Source: Datnioides undecimradiatus
Taxonomy: Eukaryota; Chordata; Actinopteri; Lobotiformes; Datnioididae
Direction: 5' to 3'
Assembly (NCBI GenBank): GCA_008933995.1
Contig: WARS01000052.1
Span: 3,100,001-3,164,000, forward strand
Length of the DNA: 64,000 nt
The position numbers and the translations under genes are program-made. Under the pieces are notes generated by a model. That model had not been told where the DNA came from, made no database searches, and was given only the letters and a program-made list of their open reading frames with translations. This document shows positions 35,386 through 50,300 of this stretch, in pieces (positions within the stretch are counted from its first letter, which is position 1; every line of letters starts with the position of its first letter).

Positions 35386-38300
35386 CTGATTAACAGGAGA
35401 TGAGGAGAAATGGCTGCTGCAAAAACTTTATGTTTTCTGATTTGTGATTGAAAAGGATTTTGAAGGTAAGACAAGCAGCGACAGACCTGGAGAAAGAGTT
35501 GTCAAAGATGAGCGTGTATTCCCCGGGGTACCTCACTTTAAGTTCCCCCTGGATTGTCTCTTTGTGGGAGTTGCATCGAGTCAGTGGGATCAAGACCTGC
35601 GGAGAGCAAAGGGTAGACATCTTGTTTGACATTTATAGCGACGCGTCTGCATACATTAGGTGCAGGTCTGACAGGGTGAGAGCATGAAGAGAGGCGGTAG
35701 GGATGAGGGTAGATGTCACTTCCCGCATATGAAATCCTGTTGAATCCCTCATCTGAAGGTTGTGTAGGTTAGGTTCTTTGGTGGGCATCTTATTTACATA
35801 TGTACTGCTTTTATTTCAGTCACTATCACACCTAAGACACTGAACTCTGTACTGAAAGGCTGGAGGGCCTGTCGCTGCATATTTTGTGACTGTGATATTC
35901 AATAAACCTGCCCTGGCGTGTTTTCTATTTCGCTGTGAGGGAAAACAGTGTTGTTGCTGCTGCCGCTACAGAAGTAAACACAGTGTTGTATTAACTGCAC
36001 TTTTCACCACTCGGCAAATATCAAAAGATGCATTTTCCACACGCGCGACGCAGTGAACCCGCAACCTGAAGGTGAGCTCGCTGTTGCACTGCTAAATCTG
36101 ACGTACCCTCTGTCATACATAATCTGGTGTCTGACCTTGGCCTGCTCCAGCGGAGTCTCTGCACTCTCCCTGTAGACCACACTGAAGGAGATGCTCTTGG
36201 GTTCAGAGGTGAACGTCCAGCTGACAGTTGGACCGGGAGCGCTCACGGTGATGGGGATGGTGCTGTAACAGCTGGACTTGATGAAGAGCTCCCTGGAGCT
36301 GTCCCCAAAACCTGAGATGTCATCAACCGTGAAGCGGACAGAGAGCCTGCGGCACGAGCAGTAAAACATTTGGGTTATTGTCGGGCTGCAGCTCCCTATG
36401 CAAAACAGTGAAAACAGTATCATGGACGTATCTATACCAGGCCCGGGGGGAGGTGCGTCGTATTTTTGTTTAATCTATTATTTCCTGTTTACAGAAGTTT
36501 ATTTAGGAACCAGACTGGTCTTTTTGTTTGAGTACGTAATTCTTTGTTGGTTAGTTTAATTCTTGTTTGTTACTTTGCTGTTCGCCTTCCCTGAAGCCAA
36601 AATATCCTTTTAATTACCGAGAAATAAACAGCATTAACTGTTCCTGTTCCTGGTTCCTGGGAGCTGGGAGGAGGGGAGCCTCATTCATGCTGCACCGCGC
36701 TCAGCTGGACCCTAACGCCCTAACGCCCAGCTGACACATCTAGATTTAACAAACCGGTGAGTTTTATTGTTTAAATGGGCTGATTAATAGATCAGATTGT
36801 TTCAGCCCCGTGAGCTTTCACAGGAGGATTCTCAAAAATGTTGCGTATTGAAAGAATTAAGTTGCTGCGTTTTCTGTGCAGGCTGATATATTTAAGCAGA
36901 GCCGAGATGATTCATCCGTCCATGAGTCAATCAGCACTCGTTCGATATTTGATATTTTTAAAACAGAAACAAACATTTGACAGTCCAACTTCTCAAATAT
37001 GCTCCTGTGCTGCAACTATTTGGTCTTTTATTAATGAAACTGTGGTGGTTACTTTGAATATTTTCACATTATTTCAGTTTTTATTCAGTTGTCGGACACG
37101 CTATGGACATCAAAATCAATGCAGCAGATGTGGTTGTCCTATATTGTTAGGTCAAAACATGGCACTTACTGTTCCCACAATGCAACTCAACCACAAACAG
37201 TTTGGTCATCTACTGATTTCCAGCAGAGACGAGGAGCGACTACAGAGGAAACCCGCTTCTTTCTCACTCCACATCTCAACATTTTCAAACTCATCAGCAC
37301 CAACCACTGCTGACTTTAATACATCAGATTTCACTGAGCTTCCTCTGGACCTTTAACAGTCCTTGTACAACTTTTCCATATGCAGTAGCACCCCACGTGA
37401 CCTGTAAACAGACTCTGTTGTGTGAAATGTATGGTTCCCCTTTAAAATAACATGACGTGACGTCTGTAAACTTTTACCAGCTTCGCAAAAACAAAGATGC
37501 TCTTAATACAATAGAAGTGAAACAGACTATCCTACATTCAGGAACATGGTCCACCCACACATGGATTAGTTTCATGGTTTACTTCCTATCTTGTAATTTA
37601 GAGTGAAGATTTCACCAGAACAAATAATGCTGAACTGAAACCTTGTGACTGCATCCGCCCTCGAAGCTTACCAGACGCAGCTTTCACCACAATGTGAAAC
37701 TCACGTGAGTTCTCCCGACTTCAGCAGGCAGATCTCTGCATCCTGCACCGCAGCACTGAGGTCCTCTGTATTTTCTGACGCGATGTCTTCGGCACTGGCG
37801 CTGCTGTTTCTAGCAAAAACAATGAATGTTTCAGTCCATGCATAATTCCTATGAAGTTTTCTCTTCTTTCTTTTCAGTGATAGAATAAAGTAAAGTGAAT
37901 CAGGGAAACTATGCAGTATCATCCATATGTAGGCATGGGAGTGAACGTGTTGTAGAATATTGAATTTCTTTTCACTGCAGCGAAAATGTCCAGTTTTCTA
38001 AACGTGATGATCGGCAAAATCATGCTTGAAACAGACTGAGCAGATTGTTTTGAAGGCGCCGTGTTGTAAACAGAAAATCAGCTTCTGTGGTTATTTTCAG
38101 TCTCTCTCATCAGGTTTATAATCTCCATCACACATAGCCTCATATCTCCTGCGGGGGAAGGCATGTGAGATACTTACAGCTGTGCTGCCCCCTGCTGTCC
38201 GTGTTCAGGAGAGCAGGCGGTGGCAAAAGAGAGGGAGTCGCTGTCGTAAACCCTGCTCACTTCCTCCTCCGTGATGATGTCGAACACACCATCATCCAGC

Positions 38301-41300
38301 TTGTCGCCGTCATCAGCTCCTATAAATTCAACACCCACAACATTTTATACTCCTCTTTATGCTCCTTCTGTCTGTCATGATGCCAAGTCTGCAAACACAC
38401 GTGTGTTGTTCTTTACCTGCAGCGCCAGTCACAGCTCTCCCAGCCTGCAGCAAGCGACTGAAAGGTGTTCCCGGCGTGCTGTTAGTCACTTCTTCCTGTG
38501 GGTGGCGCTCAACCACTGCATTGTGCTGGTTGTAACAGTCCCTGCAGCAGCGCTCTCTGTTGCCGCCCTGCTGGGTGCTGACTGTGTTACTGCAGCAGTA
38601 GTAGCAGAAGGGACGCCCACACAGTCTGGGAATAGATAAATGAAATGTGGCTTATTAGAGCGCGGAGGGGAGTTCATTTGTAATGATGCAAATGTTTTAT
38701 TGACAATGTTTGAAATCATATCAGATCCGTTTCTGCACGTAAGAGATACAAATAAGACACATACACATCAGAAAATGAACAATTTCTATTTTTGTCACTG
38801 ATAAAAAGTGCATTTAAGATTATTTTTGTAAAAAAAAGTCTGAGATTTCTGCAGAAAGTTGAAGCAAAATTGCAAATTTACAACAGGAAAAGCACGGTGT
38901 GTCTGTGGTTTTCAGCTCTGACCTTCAAATAGTCAAGTTTCTATTCTGAGTCTCTAACTGTGTCCAAAGAAGGGCCTAACTGTGGACGACAAGACACATT
39001 TTTATAAATATACAATGTGAGATTGACACTTAGTTTCGTTGAAAGTGTGGCTAAACTGATGCTTACTGTGACCACTGCTCAAAGCCCTGTGTGAAATTCT
39101 TCCATTCACAGCTCATTTTGCTCTCAACAATGTGTGTATTTGCTGTTGTTTTTACACACAGACCTGATGTGTGCATACAAATATCGGCCCAGTGATGCAT
39201 CAAGATACAGGCAGCAATTATACCGCTTCCCTACTGAGCGGTTTAACTCTCAGACATGTTCATCAACATGCTCGTTATGTAAATCCTCACATGCAAAATA
39301 CCGTTATAACCGGACAAACGTATATATGTTTCATGCATTTCACTAATCTGCAGCTGATAACAGATGAATATTCGGTTCATTATCAAATATCGGTGCAAGT
39401 TGTATCACATGTTGTAGAGGCAGTTTTACAAGAATAACTCACGTGCAGACACTCTGACGCTACACAGAGCGAGACCGACTTTTACAAAAGGCAAAGCGGT
39501 TCCCGAACAAGGAGCAGCAAAGCCGTATCTGTAAGGAGCTCTGATGGTGTGCTGAGCTGATTACAGCAAATGGGAAGTGAAACAGACAAACAAAATGTCG
39601 TGGAACGACGGTGACGGTTTCTTTTGGCGCTTGACTGTCTCTACCTGAATAATCACAAACAGAAATAGAAAAAGTCGTTTTGCACTGATTGATGACTGGA
39701 TTTACTTTTGGCTTATGAGTGCAATGTTTGGAGTGAACGACGGCCTTCTGTCGAGTTTAAACCAACTGCGATTGCGCTTAATGTGACACACGTATATGTT
39801 TATCATAACCCAGAGGACCACCTGACCTGCAGTTGTACTTGCGGAGCCACCAGTTGAACTGACTGCGGCAGCCCACGCAGTAGTTGATGTCCCTTTCTGT
39901 CTCCTCGTCCCGCAGTTTCTGCTCGAACTCCAGAGCGTCCGTCTTCTGCCACAGTGCGTCTTTCTCCCTGCAGAGAGCGCCATCGAGCACGTTCGTGTTT
40001 GCAGTAATAATCACACAGGATACTGCAGATCGCGCAATCCACGTGGGCTGCTTGTGGCCATTATAAAGTTTAAAAAAAAAAAAAAAAAAAGGCAGCAATC
40101 CAACGTGTCTAAATCCTGATTTCTGCTAATTTAAATCCATTTAGCCTCGCTGATAAATACACAGACAAGCAGAGGTAATATGGGGCGCGTCTCTACCTGA
40201 TGAGCTCGACAAGCCGTTCCTCCAGATTGATTTTGGTGCGGTAAAGATCATCAAGTTCAGCAGCAGTCCTTAGATCAAAGCTCTGTTTGTCCTGCGTGAC
40301 TTTCCGTAGGTTTTCGCTCATCTCCTGACAGGCCAGCTGAGCCGCTGCGAGACTACCCTCAGACCTAACACACACACACACACACACACGGGGTAATTTA
40401 TAATATGTCCAAACACACAGGCTTTCTCAGGTTTCAATTATAAAGAACAGTAAGAACAAGGTAGATAAGACACACTAAACAAAAACAGTCTGACGTAAAC
40501 ACATGATCAGAAAGTTGTTTTCTTTTCCACAGAGCTCCAACTCGCTGCAGAACGTGTGATTATGAATACTGTATCTCACCTTGATAAATTCCCTTTCAGA
40601 TGGATTATCTCGTCTTCTTTCTGCTGGATGAGATTTTCAGACTCGGCCATCTGGATGTTTTTCTCCTCAATCTGTTGGCAATATCCCCGATTCTCAGCCT
40701 GCGATCAGTACGGCGAAGCAACACATTATTTCTGCTTCTTTGTGAATTATGCCTGTGACCATAATGTTATGATTACTTCTATCACCGATACAGACGACGA
40801 ACCTGGATTTTGTGTTTTGCACACAAATACAGCTTCCTGATAGTTTGTCAGAGGCCATCATTTAAAGTTAAAGTTTCATGCCTTTGCTTAAAACCTCTTT
40901 AGGTTTACTATCGCCGCACCAGCTCCTCAAGTGACTTAAAACACCTTTTGACTGCTTTAGGGATTAGAGACTGAATAATCTGCTTAGAATGTAGCACCGA
41001 ACATTTTGTGGGATCCTCTCACCTCGAGCTGTGAGAGTTTCTTCTCCAGGTCGACTGTTTTCTCCTGCTCGGTCGTCAGCTGCAATCGCACCTCCTGTAA
41101 CTCCTGATTCACAGTCTGGGGGAGAGTGCATTACATGCTGATCAGCGATGTATAACAGCAGATCTGCCGACGCCAATGAACATGGAACAATCAAGCAGTA
41201 TGTTTACATGACCAGGTGACCAGGGTGTTCAGAGAAATCAGGTTACGACGGCGTCAAGCTGCACTAAATGCATGCGTACACGCAGCAGGTCAGTAATCAC

Positions 41301-44300
41301 AATTTATCAACTGTACCATGAAAAGGCATTATCACAATACTAAAAATTTAAACTTTGACACAATGCTAACTAAAAACAGAAACAAACAGGTTTAGACGCT
41401 CTTATTATGAAATTAGGACTTTTTACTTCCTCTGAATTTCTCGCATTCTCTCGGCCTTTTCATTGTTCCCCCTGCAGCAATCCACGATGATGGAAGTTAC
41501 AATATTACAAAACAATTCAAGCATCAACACTTTTGAAAATCCCAGGGGGTACTTTATGTAACTAAGTTTCACTCTGACTAATGCGGACTGTTTGATTGAT
41601 TATTATTGATTATGCAATGGTATTCAGAGGGCTGCCTTCTTAAACGAATACCTTGATTGAAGAATAGATTTCTCTGAAGCATTCTTCATATAATACAATT
41701 AAAAATGATGTTGCCGATAATTATGGTTTCAGAAATCAGCTTAAAATGACAAACTGTAACTTGGCTACTTAAGTGCATGTAAAAATATCAAAGCATGCTT
41801 CTGAATTAGCTGAACACTTTGTGACTGACCTGGATCTGGCTGCTGAAGTTCATGGCTTGGCTGCTGAGCTGCAAGCGGAGAGCCTGGATCTCCTCCTGGT
41901 TAGTCTCCTGTGCAGCTTTAGCCTCCTGTTGCACTTTGCTTAGCTCTTGCTGCAGCTCCTGCTCGGATGCCAACGAACCATCCTTGTTGTTGAGCTGATC
42001 GAGCAGTTGCTGGTTTTCCTCGTGTAGCTGCTCCATGCAGGTATTCAGCCTCTCTGCCTCCTGGGTCGCCTCTTCCTCCAGCTCCTGAAGCTTTGTTGAC
42101 AAGCCCTCCCAGCGCAGACGAGCCTCTTCATTCTCAGCGGTAAGCATACACACGTGTACTCCGAGTTCAGCAGTTTCGGTGTTGGCTCTATGGAGTGCCT
42201 CCCTGGATTCACTGTTCTCCAGACACAGTGCATCATAGCGCAGCTTCAGTTTATTATACTCCTCTCTCGAGGCAGTCACTTCTGCAGCCAGACCTGCTCG
42301 AGCCTGAGCTTCACCATCACGCTCCCGGATAAGGGCCTCCTCTCGCTCCCGGGATCGGAGAATCTCATCCACATGCCGGCGGTTTAGCTCCTCAACCTGG
42401 GCTTTGAGCTGCTCTGTTAAGACACGGAGATCCTCTCTAGAGGACTCTGTCACCTCCTGCAGCGCCTGAACTTTCATCCTCTCCTCAGTTCCTGCTAGAA
42501 GTTGAGCCCTGAGCTCCACCACCTCCTCCCGAAGCCGGTGCACCTCCCTTAGGTTGAGTTCAAGTTGAGCCTCAGCTATAACCAGCCTGAATGGGGCCTC
42601 TTTGGTTTCCACTGAAGCTGTCTGATGCTCATCGTGAAGCTTCTGCATTTTTTCATTGCTCTCTGCAGCTCCTTTCTCATCGTGCAGCTCCCCGGCCCTG
42701 CTCTCCAGCTCCTCTGCTCTCGCTTGCAGAAGCCCACATTTAACAGTCTGGTCTCTCAGCTTGGCCTCAGTTTCTTGGAGTTTTTCAAGCAACTCTGCTT
42801 GGCTTCTTTGGGACACTGTGAGGTTACTGTCCAACTTTGCAGCTTTGGCAGTGAGCGAGTCCAGTTCCTGTTGAGTCGTGGCCAACTGTGTCCTCAACGA
42901 GGACTGTGCCTCAAGAAGCTCATTGTTCTCATGCTTTATCTTCTTCAACTGAGAATCGGATACTTCCTTCTGAACAAGCATCTTCTGAACGATCTCCTCC
43001 AAATGCAGGTTTTCATCCAGAAGCTTCTTCTCTCGATCTTCCACACGCATGTTTGCAGCCTCTACTCTGCCCTTCAGCTGCTTCTCAGAGGCCCTCAAAA
43101 GTGCCAACTGGTCTAACATGGCTTCCCTGCTCTCTGTCAACTCTGTAATGCTCTGCTCACTCTTCTTCACTGTTTCCAGTAGCTTAGCGTTTATTTCCAT
43201 TAGACTGCTGCATTGGATCTTGTAGTCCTCAGGGCTCTCGGTTTGATCACATGAAACATCGTCATTATCAGCAAGTCTGGAGCTCAGACTTTCTTTCTCG
43301 ACGTTGAGCTTCTCCAGCTGCTCCTCTAAATGCTTGATTCTCTCTGAACTGGTGGCTAGCTCTTTCTCTCTGTTTTTTAGAGTTCGTCTTACATCCATGA
43401 GCTGGCTCTCCAGTTCCTCGTTCTGGCTGCTGCTCATACTGCATCTCTGCTCTTCCTCCTCCCTCTCCTCCTGCAGTCTTTTCCTCAGCTCCTCTGCCTG
43501 TCGCTCTCTGCACTCCAGTGATGCCTGTAGATCCTGAAGCTGTGCTCTCAAGTTCCCTGTCTCCTTCTCTTTCAAAGTCAGCGCCCCTTGAATGCGCCCA
43601 ACTGCGCTTTGGAGCTCCTCCAGCCGCCTGAGTGCGTCCTCACGTTCGGCATGGGCTCCGGCTTTTACTTCGGCAAGCTTCTCCTCACTGTTCCTCAACT
43701 CTTCTTCCCTGAGTTTTAGCTCCTGTGAGAGACGCTCAGATTGCCTGGCCCGGTCCTCAGCCTCTCGCTTTGCCTCCAGCCTCTCCTCCTCTGCTGCCTT
43801 GAGTTTATCCAGGAGTTCCTGGATTTTCCAGGCTGAGTCGCAGTAGCTCGCTGTTTGTTGTCCCTTTTCTTTAAGAGCCTCGTCCAACTTCGAGAGAAGC
43901 TCCATATTTTTATTCTCGGCAGCTGCAAGTCTTTCTTCAAGTTCACTATTTATTGCTTCCCTACAGGTCTGAAGGTGATTTACTCTCTCCTGATTCTCTG
44001 TTTCCTGGCTTCTTTGGGCTGCTGTAGTCACTGAGGGGCCAGAGCACCTCTGGGCTGCTGCAAGCTGGCCTTGAAGGTCTTTCACCACACCTTTAAGCTC
44101 AGCAGCTTCTTTGCCCAACTCCTGCACCTGCACAAGTAGCTTCTGCTGTCTAAGTTCAGACTGGTCAAGCTCAATACGGAGGTTCTCTGCAATGCTGCAA
44201 GGAGACGGCTCCCCCAGTTCTCCCAGTTCCCTGAGGAGACTATGATTTGAATCTGGGACTGGGAGAAACTCCTGCGCCTGAGCGGAACAGAAGACGTCTG

Positions 44301-47300
44301 GTCAGGTGCCTTAAAGTACAAACAGTCACCGAGTATTGACTTCAATATGTTTGTACCTGTGAGTGTGAGTAGCTGCTCACAAGACTGTTGATGCTGGAGC
44401 AACGACTGGGAGGCTTCCACAGGAAAGCTGATGAGGCGGTGCCTAAGGTTCGCCTTTAACATAATGAGATGACAAATATGAAAATCAATTAAAAAAAAAA
44501 AGTGTATTTCCTCAAGTTCCTTTTCTATGATTTCAAACTTCAGACTCAGTACACTGTTTTCAGAGGGAGACCGTGTGTAGAAGCTTCTAAAATGACCGTT
44601 AAAGGAATATGTTCTGATTTGTGGCATATTTCTACTCTGCTATGGTGATGAAATTGTTTTTATCAAACTGTCCAGTCATGATTCATGTGAGGGAAACAAA
44701 GTGTGAGAGTTTGTGTGGGTGTTTCATCAAATAATCTCTGGTCACTCATGGGAAATGGAAACAAGCCAAACAAATATTTGTCCTCAAGTAAGAAACACAG
44801 GAGGTGTCGACCATGTTAGATACATGGTGCATCTGTGGGCTCTAATATATTACTGCACAATAACCCTGCAAAGAAACAATGCATTAGTGAATTATATCAT
44901 GTTGATTTTATAGTGCATGTGACAGGTGTTAATGTAACTCTTTTATTCCCAGGTACTCTTCTAGGCTTGTGTTGCCGTAGGTGTTGCTGCACGCACGCTG
45001 CAATGAAAGATTTCAAAAATAACCACAATAATATGATGCACAACAACAACAACAACAACAAAAACTATGTTTTTATAATAAACTAGTGCCAGTACACTGA
45101 CAGCAAATTGATGACAAGGAAGTGAAAAGTTTTGGCAAAGGTGCTGACGTGAGGAACAGCGATCAACGCTCACACAGTGTCGACACCCACAAGCTCTCAC
45201 ACACACATTTACACACATGTGTGAATGTGCAGAGTGATCAGATAATTAAGTGTTACTTCAAGTTGTGAAGTACCCAAAATTGCCTCACTACAATTTTACA
45301 TTAGCTGCGCTTAACCGGTGTGTTATTTTGAAATAACTTAACGTCTGTCTCCGATCACTTTACAAATCATTTCCAACCCCGGGGCAGAAGAGCTACACGC
45401 TTTCATTTCCTTACTTAAGCATCTGCTTCTTCTTCCCGCATCTCAAACAACACCCACATTATTTGTTTTTCTTAAACAAAAGCAAGGAAACAGACAAAGA
45501 GTAAACTGACAACTGTAGGCACAGGTTACCTTGCAAATCTCGGCCAATCGGCATCGAGGTCGTAACCTCTCGCTGCCACGTCAAATTGGATCTGGTTGAG
45601 CTCATAAAGGTGGTTGATTATGTCAGCAGTGAGGTGAGACTTAAGGAAGGGACTCCGGGCATAATACCAGTCACTGTGTGAGAGGAAAACAAACAAACAA
45701 ACAAAACAAAAAAGATAGTAAAGATATTTAAAGATATTTTTTCCTTTGTACACTAAAACATTTACTGTTAATAAAGCAATTTGTGCACTTTATGTTATGA
45801 TTCATGCTAAGATATTATATTATATATTATATCTTATCTTATTCTAGGTTCTTTAATTTATCCTATCTTAGCTTAGCTTAGCTTAGCTTTACTGGTCCCA
45901 TGCAGGGAAACACAGCACAGCATAGACGCACTAGCACTACAGCAAAAAATGACAAATAAGCATATGAATATACTTTCAAAAACAATATTTGCACTTGAAA
46001 GAATGTAAATAGGTGCTTATGGTTTCTGCAGATCGTGGGCGATTGCAGCATGTGATACCTTGTCAGACACAAACACACAGCCTACAATATGGAACTAAAT
46101 CACTTTTAACTTTGTCTCCAATTCCATATTTTCCTCTTGAGGTCGAAATGTAAAACGTTAATGAGTATTCTGGTCAAATGGACTTCAAAACAAAATGGAC
46201 ATTTGGTCTGACGAAAGGTTAAGGAACTGAGATTGGCGAGCGCGTGTCAGTGGTTGGTAGAGTCTGACCGCTATAAGCCGATATCACTGGCCAATCATAG
46301 CCAGTATCATTGGCTCTGAGTCATTTAGCATACACAGCTACTGTAAAGAAATCAAAATGCAACCTCACTAATGGTAAGAACTACAAACAGTTCAATCATG
46401 CACTGCGCATGCTGGAAAATTAAAAAAAAATCTGAATCCATGAACCCATCATTTCCCTTTTTAATACAACTTCAACATGATCCTGTCCCTGCTGGTCACA
46501 TCTGTTTGTTCTTAGTGCAGCAGCCATAGTTCGTCACTGTTGAAGCTGCTGTTCACCTCTCGACCGTGCAGCAGCGAATCACGAGATCATGTGCGGGATC
46601 TCAGACATCAGTGAGAAACGGTTTCCCGATTGGAGCTTTATCGATCGTGAGAACACACTGCAGAATGTGTGGACGTAACAAAATGTATATGTTGAGTATT
46701 TTTACTCAAGTACTGTACTTAAGCACAGTTTAGAGGTGCGTTTTCTTTACTTGGGTCTTTCTATGGATTCATGTCCATTCAACTAATGCTCATGCTAATG
46801 CTAATGCAGTTTCGATCCGTATTAAATGAGTAATGTTTTCCTATTTCCGGTGTCAAAGCTACATATTTTATGCATGAACAGTTAAATATTGTACTTTTTA
46901 GTCCACTGCATTTATTAAATCACAGCTATAGTTACTGTTTAAATCAATATTTTATAAGTAAAATAAATGATCAGCCAAATTTAAGTGTTCTTTACACCTC
47001 AAAAAGGCTAAATAGAAGGAGGCTGGTGTCTTTTTTGGGTTATTATTTAACATATTAAACAATATCTAGGTGAAATATATCCTTCAGTTAAGCCACTTAT
47101 TTAAGAAAGCAGCCTTCTGAGTTCACTCGCATAGTTGCGTCAGAGCTAAATCAGTGTAAAATCCAGACAGAAAAGATAAATTATCATTCCAGCTTGGTTA
47201 TCCTCAGTCTAAATCTCATACCGGTCAGGTTTCTAATTGTTAGTCTGTGTGGCTTTTGTGTTTTCTGTAAAAAAACAGAAATGAGATAGAGATCAGGAAA

Positions 47301-50300
47301 CGGAGAGTCACACTTCCTAAGAAACAGCACCATCAAAACATGGACTGTCTCATTGGTGCCAAACATCTCAACACAACTTCTGTCTGCAGTTTTGTTTTTT
47401 TTTAGAGTGCAGTGTGCCTGAAATGTTGAAAAATAAAAGACAAAAATATATGAAACAATAAAATAATAGAAGCACTATAATCCAATAAAAGTGTGTATTC
47501 ATCCAGTAAAGTAATATTTAGTTTTTTTTCTATTAAAATATTGTTTTAAAAGCAATTTATTGCACATTGGCGTTCACATAAAACAGTTTATTGATTGTAT
47601 CTAAGGGAAAAAATCTACATTGACATAGAGCCATGTAAGCGCTCACCCATTCAAAGGAACATCTGTACACTGCTGGATCTCAGTGGATCACAGCATGTGG
47701 TGTGTGTGCGTCTGTGAAAGAGTGTGTCCACAGACCTCGTGACCTTTTGGTTTATGAGACACTGCTGCAGCGTGTCAGCGAGACGCTGGTGAACGAGCGA
47801 ATAGCGGATGAAGGCCCGTCCTTTCCCCAGCGATGTCTTCAACTGCGGACACACAAACATAAACACTTTGGTGTGCGTTCACACCCACTTACACACGCGC
47901 ACAACCTCAGTGTGATAAGAGCCTGTAAAACAGAGCACTTCCTTCTTTTTTTCAGCTGCTCACATCAACACATAAATCAACTTTACTTCAATTAACACTC
48001 TGGTGTCTACGTTTCATTTCAGTGTGTTCAGTGACACGATGAAAATACTAACTGAATAGCTCTGATCATCATAACGTGGTGTGATTTGTGGGCGTTTCGC
48101 TGGAAAAAAATGACTCAAAAATCCAAATAGTTGCTGTTTGTTTATCTGTTGATCAAATAAAAAAGTAATTTCGAGCTCTAGTTCTAATTTGACCCCAATT
48201 TAAACTTGTGTTTCCTTAAAAAGAGTCCCGACACAGAATGTTTAAGGATGTCTGAGTTTAAAAGTCACCACTGCACAGGCAGGAAATCTGCAGTGCCCGT
48301 CTGTGAGCCCAGACTCTCCAATACATTAGCAGATGGAGGGATTTAAGTAAGACAACAGACACACAGATCCACCATAAGGACACCAGCTGGAGACTTACGT
48401 CAGTGACTGACAGACAAGAAACAAGAAGAGTAAAAGAAGAGTAAAAGTAAGATTTTAAGTAAGAGTACTAAATGTTCCCAACAAGTAATTAACAGATACT
48501 AACTAAACTATGAGATTTTTCAAGAGAGAAAACACTGACTATGGTAAATCCCTGAGAAAACATTAGACATCTCACAGGTTTTGCTAATCAAGGAGCATAA
48601 AATGAGACACGTGGTCTTACTGCCTTTTAAAAACAGGACTTATATTCATCACATTCAGCTCCCTCACGCTGGAATACAGACGAATACAGAAGAGTTTTTC
48701 CTAAAGAATGAATCGATTGGTCCGGCAACACGAGCCGTCCAAAGATATGCAGTGAAATCATAACAAGCATATTATAAATAAACACGTAATAATATAGCAG
48801 CATTATGCATTTCATTCACTGTCGTTTCAAACAGGCGCCGGTGGCAGCCGCTCAGATGTGACGATGTGCTGATTTGCTGTCGTACACGACTGTAAATCGA
48901 TGCCTTTGAGTTAAGGAAAGTTGCTAAGACAGAAACATGAAGAAGTCTTTGCCTCGCCTTTTCGAGGTTTACTACATTTTAATCTGTGTCGGCATATTCA
49001 GTGATAACTACAATAACTGCATGCCGTAGCCCTAAGAGAGAGAACAACACGAGTTTTACATGAAGCTTTCTAAGCACAACCACACTCAATATGGTTAAAA
49101 ACACCTGCAAATGAAATACAGCACGAACTAGGACTAGTTCAGCTACAGGTATTCCAGTATGAGGCTCACCGCTGTGAATCCCCGGGACAGAAGGTGAGGA
49201 AGAAACAGTACAGTACAGCAGGTACGGCTGTAAGGCAGCAAGTAAATTAGCAGCAATGAGTCTTACTGTACCTGACCGAGCAGAGGATTAGTTACACGGT
49301 TATACCGTCGCTGCGTATTTCTGTGTGTCGCACGCCATGGCAGGGCCGAGATGCAGACGGTGAGTGTGCGTGTTTGTGTGTGCTGCAGAGGAGGATTACC
49401 TCAGGGATGGACTTAACGAAACGGATGCCATCGTTAGCTCCCTTGATCTTAATCAGGCACTCGCAGAAGTAATCCCAGTAGTCTTTCCTCTGACCAAGAA
49501 AGGTTGTCTTCTCTTTCTGATCAAACTAAGGAAAACAAATCACCTTATTAACACACTGCATAACGATGTACAAAAGGCCTGCTTCTGTTTGGCGACCAAT
49601 CTGAGGGTCAGGGCCTCTCAAAGGAGACCCATTTCGGTTTTTCTTGTGAAATACATAAAGTTCTTTCAACATGCAAAGCACTCCCACTTTAGCATTCGTC
49701 TTCTGAGCCCTTCAGGCAAAGCTGGAGACTCCCGATCGGGTGAGCCACCCGACCACATTGTCATACCGGATCATTATGATGAATGCTAAATAAAAAAAAC
49801 TTAATAAACTTAAAATAAAAAAGTTGTTTTTGTTAATGTTTCTTGCTTTTATGTGATACCATACCTGCAGCAGGTACTCCAGTTTATAGAAGAACTTGTG
49901 CAGGTTGGCGCTGTCATCGGTTACAGGTTCACCACACTCCATGTGCTCTTTACTCAACTCTAACACGGCATCTGACCAAGACATTATAAACACATACACA
50001 CACACATAAATTTCAAATTGGGTTACTGGTTAAAGACTGAAGGCAATCAAATAGAAAATACATACAGCTTTTTACTCCGACAGTAAACTCCCTGACATTT
50101 CTATTAGTCACAGATCTATAAGGACTAAATATTTCTTGATCAAAGTCTGTGACCGATCTTTATTTCCTGCATGGTCCATTATTTATAAACAAAAACCTAA
50201 ATATACAAAAATACACAAATAAACAACTCGTGCTGCATTGCAAACACTGGGCAACACGCTGCACGAGAAGGTGCTCATAGTGCGTGTGAACAGTTTGGTT

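Noticed and set aside
36838-37356. 172-codon plus-strand open frame inside fyco1 intron 14
   Set aside because: No recognisable domain, unremarkable composition and no splice or promoter context. Likely a chance frame.
42625-43116. 163-codon plus-strand open frame opposite the fyco1 rod exon
   Set aside because: Antisense shadow of the coiled-coil exon; its Leu/Ser-rich composition follows from the complementary Glu/Lys/Gln codons.
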